Source: Intestinimonas timonensis
GTDB lineage: Bacteria > Bacillota > Clostridia > Oscillospirales > Oscillospiraceae
Direction of reading: 5' to 3'
Assembly: GCF_900626145.1 (NCBI RefSeq)
Contig: NZ_LR130817.1
Location: forward strand, 488,335-552,334
Length of the DNA stretch: 64,000 nt
Shown in pieces: positions 23,495-35,500 of the stretch (within the stretch, counting starts at the first letter, position 1; each line of letters begins with the position of its first letter). The notes beneath the pieces are model-generated. The model saw only the letters and a list, made by a program, of their open reading frames with translations, was not told where the DNA came from and did no database searches. A program made the translations under genes and the position numbers.

Positions 23495-26400
23495 GTGGAC
23501 GAAGATCTGAAAATTGTATTGACCAGTGAGCTGGAGGCTGATGAAGAGGCTTCCGCACAACGTATTTCTGCGCAACTTCCCAACATTGCAAAGCTGATCA
23601 ATTCCAAAAGCAGCATCAAGGTTGGTGTAACTCTGGACGAAGCTGGTATTCAGTCTCAAACTCAGCGGATTACTCAGCAAATCGCCAGAGCAACAAAATC
23701 CCAAAGCGTTGGTGTTTCTTTGAGCTTGGATCAAAGCTCTGTCAACAAGATTAAGACTGAGCTTAATAATTTGAAGGTCAGCCCCGACATCTCTCGTGCC
23801 ATGACTGATCAACTGGATCAAATGGGTATCCAGATTGACCGAATCACTGGCCGCTGGGAAGCGGTGAACGGCGAAGAGGAACGTATGCTGAATCTGACCA
23901 TTCAGGGTACGGATCAGATGCAGAGAACCGTCACGTATCTGCAAACCTATAATGCGGAGACGGGCGAAATCAATACCCATTTGACCAATGTGACTGCAAA
24001 TCTGGAGCGTCAGCGCAGAGAGCAGGAGCAGGTAGCGGCTCAGGCCAAGAAGGACAATGAATCAAGGGTTTCATACTTGAATCGCCAAAAGGCTCTTTTG
24101 GCTGATATTCAAGCCGCTTATGTCGGTCAAACTTCTGTAAAGCCGATTACGGATAGCGCTCATTTGACAGCGCTGAATGATACTTACGCCGCAGTCAATG
24201 CCCGGATTGAGACCATGATTGCCGCCGAAGGGCGGCTGGATAATGTTCAACGCTCTAATCTGGAAGCTCAGATTTCCGGCTTGCAGCGTTTGGTCAAAGA
24301 GTACCAGAACGCCGAGTATGTAGCAACCAAGCTGAGAACAAAGGACATCGGTTCTATCAAGGCCGATCAGCTTTCCGGGCTGGAAGCCTTGGAGAAACGA
24401 CTGGAATCTGCCGGAACACTGACCGACACGTTTAAGAGTAAGATCGACGGATTGAAGAAAACTTTGCAAGGCGTCGGTACCAAAGATCAGTTGGTAGCTT
24501 TCCTCAACAGTTTTGACCAGCTGAACAATGATGTGGCTGTCTTCCAGGAGCGGCTGCGTGGTGCGAACAAGATCTATACTCAGTTGATCTCTCTGGACAA
24601 GCAGATTACCTCTGTTCAGTCTTCTATGACAAAGCTGAATACCAGCGACGACAAAAACAAGTTGCTGGCTTTGCAAGGTCAACTGTCTGTGCTGAATAAT
24701 CAACGGGCGGCTCTGGAGGCACAGCTGGTTCCCTATGCTGATATTATTCAATATGCGAAGCAGGCGACGGCTCTTGAACAGAGCCGTCTTTTGAATGGTA
24801 CCCAACTGGTTTATACCCAGATGGAGCTGGCTGACAAAGCGCGAGATTATGATGTCGCAATGCAGAGTATCCCGTCTACCATTGCTGATTTGCAAACGAA
24901 GTTTAGCCAGGTGGTGGCCCCCACAGAAAATCTCGTGCAGAATATGAGACTGCTCCGGGAGACAGCGGCACAGTATGGCGCTGATATGGGGGATAGGGAG
25001 AAGGTTGCGACATATGAGCGGCTGCAATCTCTGATTGGTGCTTGCAGTAAGGAAATGTCTGAACTTCTCCGCGTCCAGCGTGGTGATGTCAACGACTTCA
25101 AGTTTACTCAAAACTTGGAGAAAGCAAAGGCGGATTTGGAAACAGTTGGAAGAACGTGGAGTGCATTGAAGCAAGATCCCGGTCTTAATGCGCAATTTCA
25201 ACAGCTGAGTGAAAACCTCAAGCGCGTTGACAATCAGATGGATTTGAGAAAATGGACGGCGCAATTTAGCACGTTCAAATCTGAGGTCAAAGCTGCTGGA
25301 AAGAATATGCAGTCTTTGGGCGACATTTTGAAGAACAACGTAGGTAAGGTACTCCAGTGGGTATCTGCTACTACGCTTCTCTTCCGTGCGTTCCGGCTGC
25401 TGAGATCTGCACTTACTACGATCGTTGATCTGGATACGGCCATGATTGACCTGCAAAAAGTCACGACCGCGACCAGAGAGGAGTATGACCGTTTCTATCA
25501 TAGTGCCAATGGCACAGCCAAAGCGCTGGGTGTAACCACTGAGGAAGTTATTTCTCAGACGGCGGAATGGGCACGACTGGGCTATGCTATGCAAGATGCC
25601 GCAAAGCTGGCAGAAAACTCTGCTATCTTTGAAGCTATTTCTCCCGACATGGATATTACCCAGGCGACAGACGGCTTGGTAAGTATCATCAAGGCTTACG
25701 ACCTCGATGTTGAAGACTCTTTGGATGGTATTATCTCCAAGGTCAACGAAGTGGGTAATAAGTTCGCCGTGTCCAACGGTGATATTGTGGAGGCTATGAC
25801 CCGTAGCTCTGCTGCTATGGCTGCTGCAAACAATACATTTGAGGAAACGGTAGCTCTGGCGACCGCCGCTATCGAAATCACAAGAGACGCGGCGACGGTT
25901 GGTAACGGTCTGAAAACCTTGTCAATGCGTATCCGTGGCTATGATGAGGAGACGGAGGAATACTCCGCAGACGTGTCCGAATTGACCGGTACGATTGCCG
26001 ATCTTACTAAGGTCGCAAGCAATAATAACCGGGGTATCAGTTTGTTTGAGGCGGACGATCCCGAGACTTATCGTTCTACCTATGACATTCTGTCCGATAT
26101 TGCGGATATCTGGGATGAGCTGACCGATAAGAATAGAGCTAACCTTTTGGAGGCTTTGTTCGGTAAACGGCAGGCCCAGATTGGTGCCGCGATTTTGTCC
26201 AACTTTGATCAGGCGCGTAGTGCCATCGTAAAGATGGAAGAGAGCGCCGGCAGCGCAGGACGCGAGATGGACAAGATTACGCAATCGTTGGATTATAAGC
26301 TGAATGCACTGAAAGAAACATGGGTTGGTGTGGCTCAGAACCTGTTCCAGACCGACGATATGAAGCTCGTTGTTGATGCTTTGAACCTTGTTTCCAACGG

Positions 26401-29400
26401 GATTGACGAGCTGACGGAGAAGCTGGGATTGTTTGGTACAATCGGTCTTGTTGGTGCGATTGCGTTGATTTATAAATTCCGTGCCGAAATGAATATGCTC
26501 CAGAGCACTGTCCTTCCGGTGACAGAGGCTATAAGAGCGTCTGGCGTGGTTATGGACGGTAGCGCCACAAGTGTACAGTATTATGCTACTAAGCTGATGG
26601 GACTTGATAAGTCTCAGCGTGCGGCAGCAATGAGCGCACTTGGACTGACTGCGGAGCAGAAGAAGCAGGTCATGACAATGACCAGTCTGATTGCTTCTGC
26701 ACAGAGATATACGATCCAAGAGTTGGCGGAAAAGGCCGCTACGGATAAAACGACTGCTGCTACGCTTGCCAAGAATATGGCGAAAGCTACCGAGAAGCGG
26801 ACGACCGAGCAGATTACCGCCGCAATGATGACCGAGATCCTAAACTCCAAGAAACTGACGGCTGCTCAGAAAGAAGCAATCGTTGCTGCTCTGCAACAGA
26901 CCGCAGCGAATGAGAAGCAGGCATTTTCTTTGAAGGTTCTCGGTGCCAACGCCAAGGCCGCATTTGCGGCGATGGCGACTAACCCCATGACATGGATTAC
27001 CCTGGCAGTTACTGCTGTCATGGCTTTGGCTCAGGTATGGCAAAGCGTAAAGCAACGGGCAGAAGAAGCTCGTCAGTCTATGACTGAGGCTGCGGAGGCG
27101 GCTAATGATCAGCGTAATTCGCTTGCCGATCTGATTGCAGAGTATAAAGAGTTGGCAACTGCCGGTGACTTCGACTCTTCTGCCAGAGAGACGGCGAAGC
27201 GTATCCAGAAAGATATTACGGATCTGGTTGGGGCGCAGGCTGATAATCTTGATCTGGTTAATGGCAAGCTGGATGACGAGATCAAGAAGCTCGACAACAT
27301 TAAACTGCAAGCAGCGTATGACGCCAGAGATACTTTGGATACCAAGTACCGTGATGCAATGTCACGATATAACCAAGGTATCAACGCTGAAGGTTCTGGA
27401 ACGAATTTCCTTGGCGTTGTTACTGACGCAGGTGGCATTGACCAGATTTTGCGAAAGATCGGTTATGTTAATGATGCGTGGGAAAATGTCAACGGGCAAA
27501 TCAGTATTAGCTATGCACTGGCAGGAAAGAACGCAGAAGAAGTCCTGGCAATGTACAAAGAACTCCAGCACGTACTTTTGAGTGACGATAGTTGGCAAAG
27601 CATGGCTGATAGCTGGCTTGGGGACTCATCCCAAGATGTCCTCAACAACGTTCAGCAGCAGATTGAGTTTTATCAGGGACTCGTAGACGATTATAACTCC
27701 GCTCAAGAGAACTTCCTCAAAAATGAGGCGGTCATTGACCTTGGAGAGACGCTGAAAACTACTGATATCAATACTCAGGATGCTTTCGACGGATATATCC
27801 AGGGGATCAAGGATAGCACGGAGTATTCTGAGGCATATAAGAAGATTCTTTTGGAGCTTGCCAACGATACCTTCCCGGAGTTCAGCGGAGCAATGCAACA
27901 GGCCACAAACAACGGTGGCACTTCTGTATATATCGCACAGCTGGAAAAACTGACCGATGTTATTTCGGGGTTGCAGTCTTCGTATGATGCTTTGGCGTCT
28001 GCCGAAAGTGATATGGCCGGTGGCGGCGGATTGTCTGCTGAAACTATTGAGTCTCTTGCCGGTGCTGAGGAAAAATATCTGGACTACCTCTACGAGGAGA
28101 ACGGCGTCGTAAAGCTCAACACAGCGGCATGGAAAGAAAACGCTAATGCTAAAATGCAGGGCGAGATGGACGAGATCCAAAAGGAGATCGACTCGCTTCA
28201 AGAGCGTAACGCCACCCTGCAAGAGAGCATTAAGTATTACGAGGAGCAGCGTAACCTTGGCAATGATGGTGGTCTGTGGTCGGGCATGATCGGCAACGCT
28301 ACAGAGGAAATCAAGAAAAACAACGAGGCGATTGCTGAAAACCAGGGCAAGTTGGCGATCTACAGCAGTTTGTACGGTTCAATCACCGGTGATCTGGACG
28401 CATATACTTCTGCCTTGCAAAACTTCTCGAATGTTGCAACTACCATTGATACTATCTCTGATTCTTTCCGGACGCTTGCAGATTTGCAGGCTGGGGTAGC
28501 CAACGGGTTTACCATGTCATTGGATAAGGCTTTGGAGTTCGCCAAGGTCTATCCTGAGATCATGAACAATGCCCAAGTAGCGGCTGATGGTCAGATTATC
28601 CTTAACGAGGGCGTAGTAAACTCTTTCATTCAAGGCAAAAAGGCTGAATTGGATGCTCAGATTGATGGGCAAATTGCCCAGCTGGAAGCTGAAAAGGCAG
28701 TCTTGCAGGCCAAGATGGAAGCAGCTCAGACGCAGCTTGACCTTGCCAAAGCGGTTGCTGAGGGTGAGGGAGATATCTCAAAAGAGCTGGCGGAGTATCG
28801 GATCAATGCCGGTAATGCTGTTGCTCAGGCTCTGATTGATGCTGGCGTTGATGAGGCGACTGCGTTTAAGCTGGCGGCGGCTGCTATGGCTCAAAATGCG
28901 GAAGAGTTCAACCGGGTAGCGGCTGAGGTCTGCACGGATGTAAATGGCAACTTTAATCAAGCTGCCTATGATCTGGCGCAGACGATGTACAACAACCTGA
29001 CCAGCGTAAAGACGGATCTTGCTTCTGTCGCAAAGCAGGCACACCAGACAGCTAAGGCTATTGCTGGTGTTGCAAGCGGTACAGTAGCTGGATCGGCTGA
29101 CGTACGAGGTGGGTCTGGTGGTGGTACTGGCGGTAGTGGCATTAAGCTCAACCTGACAAGCGGTAGCTTTAAGGGGACAGAATATTCCTACACCGCTAAG
29201 GAAAGCAATCTGGAGGACTTTATTTCCCAGATTGAACTGGATGTTTCCAAGTACCAAGACGCGATCAGCCAGATTGATGGACAAATCGCGGCTTTGCAGG
29301 CGTTGAAAAATACGCCTTTGAAGAGTTTCAAGAGCGATACGAAGTCGGGTAGCAGCTCTAAGAAAGATGTCGAAGAGTATGTCGCTACCATTGACGACTA

Positions 29401-31651
29401 TCGAGAGGCGGTTGAACGGCTGCGCAAGACACAAGAGGCCAGAGCGGAGCTTGAAACCAAAATTGATAACTCTGACGATTTGAGAGAGAAAATCCTTTTG
29501 GAGCGTCAGCTGATCGGTGCCTATCAGCGTGAGCAAGAGGCGCTGCAAAATCTGAATGACCAAAGGGAAAGCACGATCTCTTCCAACGTTAAGGCGCTGC
29601 GAAATCTGGGGTTCGAGGTACAGTATAACGCCGATACCAATGAACTTTGGATCGCAAACATGGAGCACCTGAATGAGCTGGTGGCCGATAGTAAGGGTGG
29701 ATACGACACTCTGCAGGAGGCCACAAATGGTTTGAGGAAGGAAACTGAGGATCTTATCAATTCTCTGACGGACTTGAACGAGGAAAATCGTGACGGTTCG
29801 GAAAGTTGGAAAGAACTTGGACAGGATATCAAGGAAGCCCGTAAGCAGATTACGGAGCTTCTGGATGGTATCGTTGAAGAGGCTTCCGACGCGGTTGATA
29901 CTATCCAAAATGTTTATGACACACTCCATGACGCGGCGGACGAGTATGCCCAGAGCGGGTTCATTACCGTAGATACTTTGCAGAGTATTATCGGGCTTGG
30001 GCAGAAGTACGTAGCGTACCTGATTGATGAGAATGGGCAGCTTGTCATCAACGAAGAGCGCATCCAAGCGGTTATTGCCGCACGGACGCAACAGATGGCG
30101 ATTGAGAGTTCTTTGGCCTATGTAGAAGCGCTTCGTATGGCAAAGTCTGAGGGCGATATCGCAACTCTGAATAATTTGCTATATGCAACCGAACAGGCTA
30201 CTAACGCAACTTGGGGATTGGTCTATGCAAATCTGGCTTTGGCTGGACTGGACGAAGATCAGTACCAAGCTGCGTTGCGGAATATCAATGCAATTCGGGC
30301 TATGGCGGACAGCGCCGTACAGAGCATTGGTAAAACCGTGGGTGGCGTGACGGACGAGTTAGAGGAGATGCAGAACGGATTGAACGACATCCTCGATTAT
30401 GTAATGGATATGCTGAAACAGCGTATCCAAGATCAGATTGACGGATTGGAGGACATGAAGGATGCGTACTCTGAAATTATCGACCTGAAGAAGCAGTCAT
30501 TGGAGGCCAGCAAAGACGAGGCAGATCACCAGAAGACCATGGCATCTAAAATGCGTGAGATTGCGAAGCTGCAAGCTCGTATTGATATGCTTTCTCTGGA
30601 TGACAGCCGCGAAGCTCAGGCTGAAAAAGCGGCGTTGCTCAAAGAACTGAGTGAGCTTCAGTCTGATTTGGCCGACGAACAGGCGGACAGAACACTGGAG
30701 GCTCAGGAGGACGCTCTGGATAAGATGGAAGAGTCCTATCATGACGAGAAGGATAAGGAAATTGGGATTCTGGAAGACAGTATCTCTTCTCACCAGAAGC
30801 TCTATGATATGGCAATCTCTTATATCGAGTCTCACTGGGATACGCTGTATAGCGAGCTGATCAGTTGGAACACGCAGTATGGTGATGTGCTGAACAGTGA
30901 TATTACGAATGCTTGGGATAACTGCTTGGCTGCTGCACAACGGTATGGAAGTTACGTGTCTGCTCTGGGAAGTATCGGAGGAGACATCAAGGCCACGCAG
31001 TCCAGCGGAACAAATTTCCAAGTTGGGAATGCTACCTACGACAATAGCTCCAGCGGTGAAGATATGATCCATGCGATCATCAAAGAAATGTATGCAAACA
31101 GCAAGCAGCACGCTTATGAAGATGCTGCCGGCAAGCTCTATCTGAACCGGCGCAATCTTGAGCTTGGCGCACAGCTGGCACAGTATGGCATTACTGCGGT
31201 GCGCGGCAGTGATGGTGTTTGGTACGTAGATCGCGTGGGTGGGCAACTGCTGTACGATAAGTACAGAAAGTACACCTATCATGAGGGTGGCATTGTCGGC
31301 GGAGGAGATATCAAGTCCAACGAACAACTCTCTCTGCTGAAAACCAAGGAGTGGGTATTGAGCGAACAGATGGTGGACAATCTGACCACACAGATGGATC
31401 GTATCAATATGCTCTCTGACGCAATGAGTGATCTGCCGGATTATGCTGGCAAGTCTACTTTGTCTGATGTGATGAAGCAGGTAGGCGGCAGTAAGACGGT
31501 AAATAATATCACCAACAACAGCAGACCCATTGAAGTGCAGATTGGCGATACGATCATTCATGGTGCCGACCAGTCTACGGTTGATAAGCATATCAAGGTT
31601 ACACGCGATATGGTCAATCAGATTGGACGGCTCATTGGAATCGGGAGATAA
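23495..31651 (+). CDS. Tail tape measure protein
   Basis: About 2,718 residues, by far the largest gene; the GTG at 23495 is favoured, ten bases after AAAGG. Residues about 1-620 are helical coiled coil. Residues about 640-960 match the TP901 tape-measure core (LGVTTEEVISQTAEWARLGY, KFAVSNGDIVEAMTRSSAAM, ALFGKRQAQIGAAILS). Hydrophobic segments follow near 985 and 1170 (PMTWITLAVTAVMALAQVW). More coiled coil runs to about 2450 and a Gly-rich hinge occurs near 1880. Tape-measure length sets tail length; at about 1.5 angstrom per residue this predicts a tail near 0.4 micrometre. No lysozyme or peptidase motif was recognised. Confidence 0.92.
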   Translation: MDEDLKIVLTSELEADEEASAQRISAQLPNIAKLINSKSSIKVGVTLDEAGIQSQTQRITQQIARATKSQSVGVSLSLDQSSVNKIKTELNNLKVSPDISRAMTDQLDQMGIQIDRITGRWEAVNGEEERMLNLTIQGTDQMQRTVTYLQTYNAETGEINTHLTNVTANLERQRREQEQVAAQAKKDNESRVSYLNRQKALLADIQAAYVGQTSVKPITDSAHLTALNDTYAAVNARIETMIAAEGRLDNVQRSNLEAQISGLQRLVKEYQNAEYVATKLRTKDIGSIKADQLSGLEALEKRLESAGTLTDTFKSKIDGLKKTLQGVGTKDQLVAFLNSFDQLNNDVAVFQERLRGANKIYTQLISLDKQITSVQSSMTKLNTSDDKNKLLALQGQLSVLNNQRAALEAQLVPYADIIQYAKQATALEQSRLLNGTQLVYTQMELADKARDYDVAMQSIPSTIADLQTKFSQVVAPTENLVQNMRLLRETAAQYGADMGDREKVATYERLQSLIGACSKEMSELLRVQRGDVNDFKFTQNLEKAKADLETVGRTWSALKQDPGLNAQFQQLSENLKRVDNQMDLRKWTAQFSTFKSEVKAAGKNMQSLGDILKNNVGKVLQWVSATTLLFRAFRLLRSALTTIVDLDTAMIDLQKVTTATREEYDRFYHSANGTAKALGVTTEEVISQTAEWARLGYAMQDAAKLAENSAIFEAISPDMDITQATDGLVSIIKAYDLDVEDSLDGIISKVNEVGNKFAVSNGDIVEAMTRSSAAMAAANNTFEETVALATAAIEITRDAATVGNGLKTLSMRIRGYDEETEEYSADVSELTGTIADLTKVASNNNRGISLFEADDPETYRSTYDILSDIADIWDELTDKNRANLLEALFGKRQAQIGAAILSNFDQARSAIVKMEESAGSAGREMDKITQSLDYKLNALKETWVGVAQNLFQTDDMKLVVDALNLVSNGIDELTEKLGLFGTIGLVGAIALIYKFRAEMNMLQSTVLPVTEAIRASGVVMDGSATSVQYYATKLMGLDKSQRAAAMSALGLTAEQKKQVMTMTSLIASAQRYTIQELAEKAATDKTTAATLAKNMAKATEKRTTEQITAAMMTEILNSKKLTAAQKEAIVAALQQTAANEKQAFSLKVLGANAKAAFAAMATNPMTWITLAVTAVMALAQVWQSVKQRAEEARQSMTEAAEAANDQRNSLADLIAEYKELATAGDFDSSARETAKRIQKDITDLVGAQADNLDLVNGKLDDEIKKLDNIKLQAAYDARDTLDTKYRDAMSRYNQGINAEGSGTNFLGVVTDAGGIDQILRKIGYVNDAWENVNGQISISYALAGKNAEEVLAMYKELQHVLLSDDSWQSMADSWLGDSSQDVLNNVQQQIEFYQGLVDDYNSAQENFLKNEAVIDLGETLKTTDINTQDAFDGYIQGIKDSTEYSEAYKKILLELANDTFPEFSGAMQQATNNGGTSVYIAQLEKLTDVISGLQSSYDALASAESDMAGGGGLSAETIESLAGAEEKYLDYLYEENGVVKLNTAAWKENANAKMQGEMDEIQKEIDSLQERNATLQESIKYYEEQRNLGNDGGLWSGMIGNATEEIKKNNEAIAENQGKLAIYSSLYGSITGDLDAYTSALQNFSNVATTIDTISDSFRTLADLQAGVANGFTMSLDKALEFAKVYPEIMNNAQVAADGQIILNEGVVNSFIQGKKAELDAQIDGQIAQLEAEKAVLQAKMEAAQTQLDLAKAVAEGEGDISKELAEYRINAGNAVAQALIDAGVDEATAFKLAAAAMAQNAEEFNRVAAEVCTDVNGNFNQAAYDLAQTMYNNLTSVKTDLASVAKQAHQTAKAIAGVASGTVAGSADVRGGSGGGTGGSGIKLNLTSGSFKGTEYSYTAKESNLEDFISQIELDVSKYQDAISQIDGQIAALQALKNTPLKSFKSDTKSGSSSKKDVEEYVATIDDYREAVERLRKTQEARAELETKIDNSDDLREKILLERQLIGAYQREQEALQNLNDQRESTISSNVKALRNLGFEVQYNADTNELWIANMEHLNELVADSKGGYDTLQEATNGLRKETEDLINSLTDLNEENRDGSESWKELGQDIKEARKQITELLDGIVEEASDAVDTIQNVYDTLHDAADEYAQSGFITVDTLQSIIGLGQKYVAYLIDENGQLVINEERIQAVIAARTQQMAIESSLAYVEALRMAKSEGDIATLNNLLYATEQATNATWGLVYANLALAGLDEDQYQAALRNINAIRAMADSAVQSIGKTVGGVTDELEEMQNGLNDILDYVMDMLKQRIQDQIDGLEDMKDAYSEIIDLKKQSLEASKDEADHQKTMASKMREIAKLQARIDMLSLDDSREAQAEKAALLKELSELQSDLADEQADRTLEAQEDALDKMEESYHDEKDKEIGILEDSISSHQKLYDMAISYIESHWDTLYSELISWNTQYGDVLNSDITNAWDNCLAAAQRYGSYVSALGSIGGDIKATQSSGTNFQVGNATYDNSSSGEDMIHAIIKEMYANSKQHAYEDAAGKLYLNRRNLELGAQLAQYGITAVRGSDGVWYVDRVGGQLLYDKYRKYTYHEGGIVGGGDIKSNEQLSLLKTKEWVLSEQMVDNLTTQMDRINMLSDAMSDLPDYAGKSTLSDVMKQVGGSKTVNNITNNSRPIEVQIGDTIIHGADQSTVDKHIKVTRDMVNQIGRLIGIGR

Positions 31652-31655
31652 GATT

Positions 31656-31682
31656 GGGACGCCCAATTTCGGGCGTCCCTTT
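31656..31682 (+). terminator. Hairpin after the tape measure gene
   Basis: Nine-pair stem GGGACGCCC/GGGCGTCCC with a short T-run (TTTC). A weak terminator or mRNA end stabiliser between tape measure and Dit. Confidence 0.6.
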
Positions 31683-31705
31683 CATATAGCAAGGAAGGGA
31701 AGACA

Positions 31706-32491
31706 ATGTTCAAAAGCTATGAATTTACCTATGCTGGTATGCCCGCTTCCATGTTTGGTATGTACATTGCGGATATGTCCAGCAATAAACATAGTGCCAA
31801 TAGTTTTGGCAATAAAGCAAATCTGGTGGAGACGCGGCTGGCAAATCGTGTTGCGCCGATCCACTATGGTGTGCGATATAACGATAGTCCGTTGAGCTTT
31901 ACGTTGATTTTCGGAGCAGATCATAAGTTGGATCGCTATGAAATGCAGGCGGTTTCAAAATGGCTGACAGGGTATCAGGAGTACCAATGGCTCAGTATTG
32001 ATCAGCCGGATATGGAGCATATTCAATTCCGGTGTCTTGTTCAGGAACTGACGCCTATTCATCTCAGCTGGGTGCCTATGGCGTTTGAAGCTAAAATCAT
32101 CTGCGACTGCCCATATGGATATAGTTATCCATTTGCGAAGACCTATCAAATCAGCGGGGGAACAGCGGTGCGGTTTTACAACGACAGTACCTGCATGGAA
32201 AAGTTGCGCCCAGAAATGTTGGTCACTCTTGCTGCCGGCTGTACCAGTTTTGCAGTAAAGAACAAGACGACCGGAGCAGAAATGCGGTTTGATAATTTGC
32301 CGGGAAGCAGTTTGTCTATCCGCGTTGACAATGAGAACCAGGTAGTTACCGAGGAAGTTTCTGGCTACGATCTTTATGAACACTTCAATTTTGTGTTTTT
32401 GGAGTTGGAACCCGGAGACAATGAATTGGTATTCACTGGAACTGGGAGCGTAACGATCAGCGGTCGATACCTTTATAACGTCGGAGCATAA
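31706..32491 (+). CDS. Distal tail protein (Dit)
   Basis: 261 residues. The N-terminal MFKSYEFTYAGMPASMFGMYIAD and LSFTLIFGAD are typical of the Dit N-terminal hub domain. A beta-sandwich follows (SSLSIRVDNENQ, ELEPGDNELVFTG) as in the C-terminal galectin-like part. Dit hexamers cap the tail tube and hold the baseplate. The slot directly after the tape measure and before the tail-tip gene is diagnostic. Confidence 0.85.
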   Translation: MFKSYEFTYAGMPASMFGMYIADMSSNKHSANSFGNKANLVETRLANRVAPIHYGVRYNDSPLSFTLIFGADHKLDRYEMQAVSKWLTGYQEYQWLSIDQPDMEHIQFRCLVQELTPIHLSWVPMAFEAKIICDCPYGYSYPFAKTYQISGGTAVRFYNDSTCMEKLRPEMLVTLAAGCTSFAVKNKTTGAEMRFDNLPGSSLSIRVDNENQVVTEEVSGYDLYEHFNFVFLELEPGDNELVFTGTGSVTISGRYLYNVGA

Positions 32492-32506
32492 GAAAGGAGG
32501 CCAGAG

Positions 32507-35500
32507 GTGTATCTGGATTATTCTAAATTGGAAGCCAGCCAGATTAAGCAGCCCACTTTGCGGTTGCAGACTCTGGCCGGTAAAGAGCTTGGGGTTATCC
32601 CTTGGGTCAGCAACCTTAATTTTGAATTGAACTATGCGGATGTAAGCCGTGTTGAGTTCGATGTCCCTCGGCATTCCGATGGGAAAATCAATCCGGTTTA
32701 TCGTCTGCTGACCAGCTACAAAATGCTGTTTACCGAACAGCTTGGTATCTACATTCTTCAGAGGCCGGCTACATCAGGTGACGGTGTATCTGAGGTAAAG
32801 CATATTACCGGATACTCTATTGAGCAGCTTTTTGAGAAAAAGAAACTCTATTTGGAAGAAGGAACGTATAACTTCTGGAATCCTGTTCAGCCGGAGGATA
32901 CTATTCTGGGCCGTATTCTGGAATTGGATACGACATGGAGTATTGGGTATGTTGACCCCAAGCTGATTGGATGTTATCGCACCTTTGACGAGTACGATAG
33001 CGATGCCTTGAGTTTTTGCTATGGTAGCGCTATGGAGAAGTATAACTGCACGATTGTGTTTGACGTGTACGCCAGGACAATTAGTGCTTACGACGCGGGC
33101 AAAAGCCGTGGAACCGTACCTATCTATCTGAGTTATCAGAATTTGGTGGACGCGGTTGATCTGGAAGAGCTTACCGATGATATGGTGACAAAGCTCCATC
33201 TGTACGGATCGGACGACCTGAGTATTCGGGATGTAAACCCGATCGGCACAGACTACATGGTAAACCTGTCATACTTCATTTCCAACGGCGATTTTGATGT
33301 GATCGCCGAGGGCAGCACAGTTACTTTGGCCGAGCGCGTCAAGAGCTGGAATGCTGCAATTAAAAGCAACCAAACTCACTACACCAATCTGGTAGCAGCA
33401 CGGGCATCCAGAACCGCCCAAAGGCTGGCGGAGGAAGTGACACTCGCTTCGCTGAAAGGCGATTTGGAAGTCCTGACTACGCAACAAAGCGTAATTATCC
33501 AGACAATGGCTCTGGAATCCACTGCCGCTGGAAAGACAAGTCAACAGCAACAGCTGACAGAGATCAATGAGAAAATCTCTGCAAAGAACTCTGAGATTGA
33601 GGCGCAAGAAACAGTGATTGCGAATTTGCAGGCAGAGATTGATCGGTATACCACTGATATTCAGGGTGTTGTAGAGCAGCTGTCTATTTCCAAGTATTTC
33701 ACAAAAGCCGAACAAAAAATCCTCAACCACTATTTGATTGAGGGCGAAGCGGCAGAAGAAACTTTCGTTGCGACCGATGTAGATACATCGGCTTCTGGTG
33801 CCATCTCCACATTGCAGGGGGAGGTTACATTGACCGGGGCTGATATTGCACAGGCAAGCCTTAACGGTAAAAGTATGTATGCTATTGCGGGCGGCGTTTT
33901 GAAAATTGCCAGCGCAAAGCTGACGGCAGACATTGTGCGTGGTACTTTGGAGGTTAATCCAAGTACAAACGAATATGTACTGACGGTGTACATGGGATCT
34001 ACGACGTTTGATGAGCATAGCTTCCCGAGCGGACTTGTTACTGCATCCGGCATACTTTCTCAGTTCAGCAGTGATATTTCTCCTGTTTCTCAGGATGGGG
34101 TAACGGAGAACAAAGGCACCCAGATTTCTTTTGAGGCGGGCACATCCAAGCTGTTTTTCACAGTAAATGTGAACGAGTATCAAAAATATTCTGTGGCGCA
34201 AGAGCTGTACGCATTTGGCGAAGAGCTTTTGGATGAATGGGCATGGCCTGTTTACGAGTTTTCCATTGATACGGCTAATTTCTTGTTCCAGAAAGAGTTT
34301 GAGCCGTTTAAGAATAAATTGGAGTTCGGCAAGAGCATTTATCTGAACGTCGGTGATGGTGGTGTGATCGAGCCGAAGCTGATCGGGGTAGCTCTGGACT
34401 TTGAGAACCCCGAGAAGTTGACATTGACCTTTTCTAACCGTTTCCAAAAACGTGACGTAGTTGCGAATTGGCTGAGTGAGGTCAATAAGGTCAGTGCGTC
34501 CAGCCGCAGTTTTGATACCAGCAAATACCTCTACAACAGAACTGCGAATAAGACTACTCAGGTTTCGCAGTTTATGGAGAACGCCTTGAATGCGGCAGTA
34601 AACACCATTATTGGCGCAAGTAATCAGAGCGTTGTGATCAATGGTGCGGGTATCCAAGTGGGCGGTGACAGTAAGTATCAACTGCGTATCGTGGACAACA
34701 TGATTGCCATGACTGACGATGGTTGGAAGACTGCTAAACTGGGTATCGGTCGGTTTTACTCCGATGCGAAAACAGGTCTCAAAGATGATAAGGGTAACGA
34801 TATCCTGATTGGAGAGACATGGGGTATCAATACAGAACTGCTTGCGGGTAGTCTCATTATTGGTAACAACCTCGTTTTGGAGAACGCCAACGATAACGGC
34901 GTAATGCAATTCAAGGTGGACGCCACCGGAGCGTGGTTGTATAACGCCTCGTACATTATGCAGCATGACGACGGTGGCCTGATGATCTTCGATCCGAAGT
35001 ATGGTATCGTGGCCGGCAATAAGCTCCTGTTCAATACTAACGGTACAACCGTGACCCCGGAGTTTATTGACGATTGGGGCGATATCAAGTTCGATGCGGA
35101 CGGTATGCCTGAGAACGCAAACTTCTATCTGGATCTTCGAGACGGCAGCGCTTATTTCAGAGGAAGAATCAAGGCCGACTCCGGTTCGATTGGCGGGTGG
35201 GAACTGGCCGAGAATGAGCTTCATTGTGGATCAAACTCTACTTTTGTTGCCCTCAACTCTTCCAAGGATACCAATTCGCTGTATGCGATTTGGGCGGGTG
35301 CTACAAAACCTGAGAATGCAAAATTCTGGGTAAAGCGAGACGGCACACTGCACGCAAGAGATGGCGAGTTTAGCGGTACGCTCTCTGCCTCAAGACTGAG
35401 CGGAAATCTGACAGCCGATCCACAATCTGGTGGATGGCTGAAAGGCTGCGGTATTGATGTAAACAACGGTGCGTTCTATGTCGATCCGTCCGGCAATGTC

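Noticed and set aside
26921-26945. Further copy of the operator-like motif (ATTTTCTTTG)
   Set aside because: It lies inside the tape-measure coding sequence and matches only ten bases; similar short hits at 49288 and 62524 are also coding.
33269-35224. Very long antisense frames opposite the tail and capsid genes
   Set aside because: They mirror strongly biased sense genes, have no ribosome sites, and their products look random.
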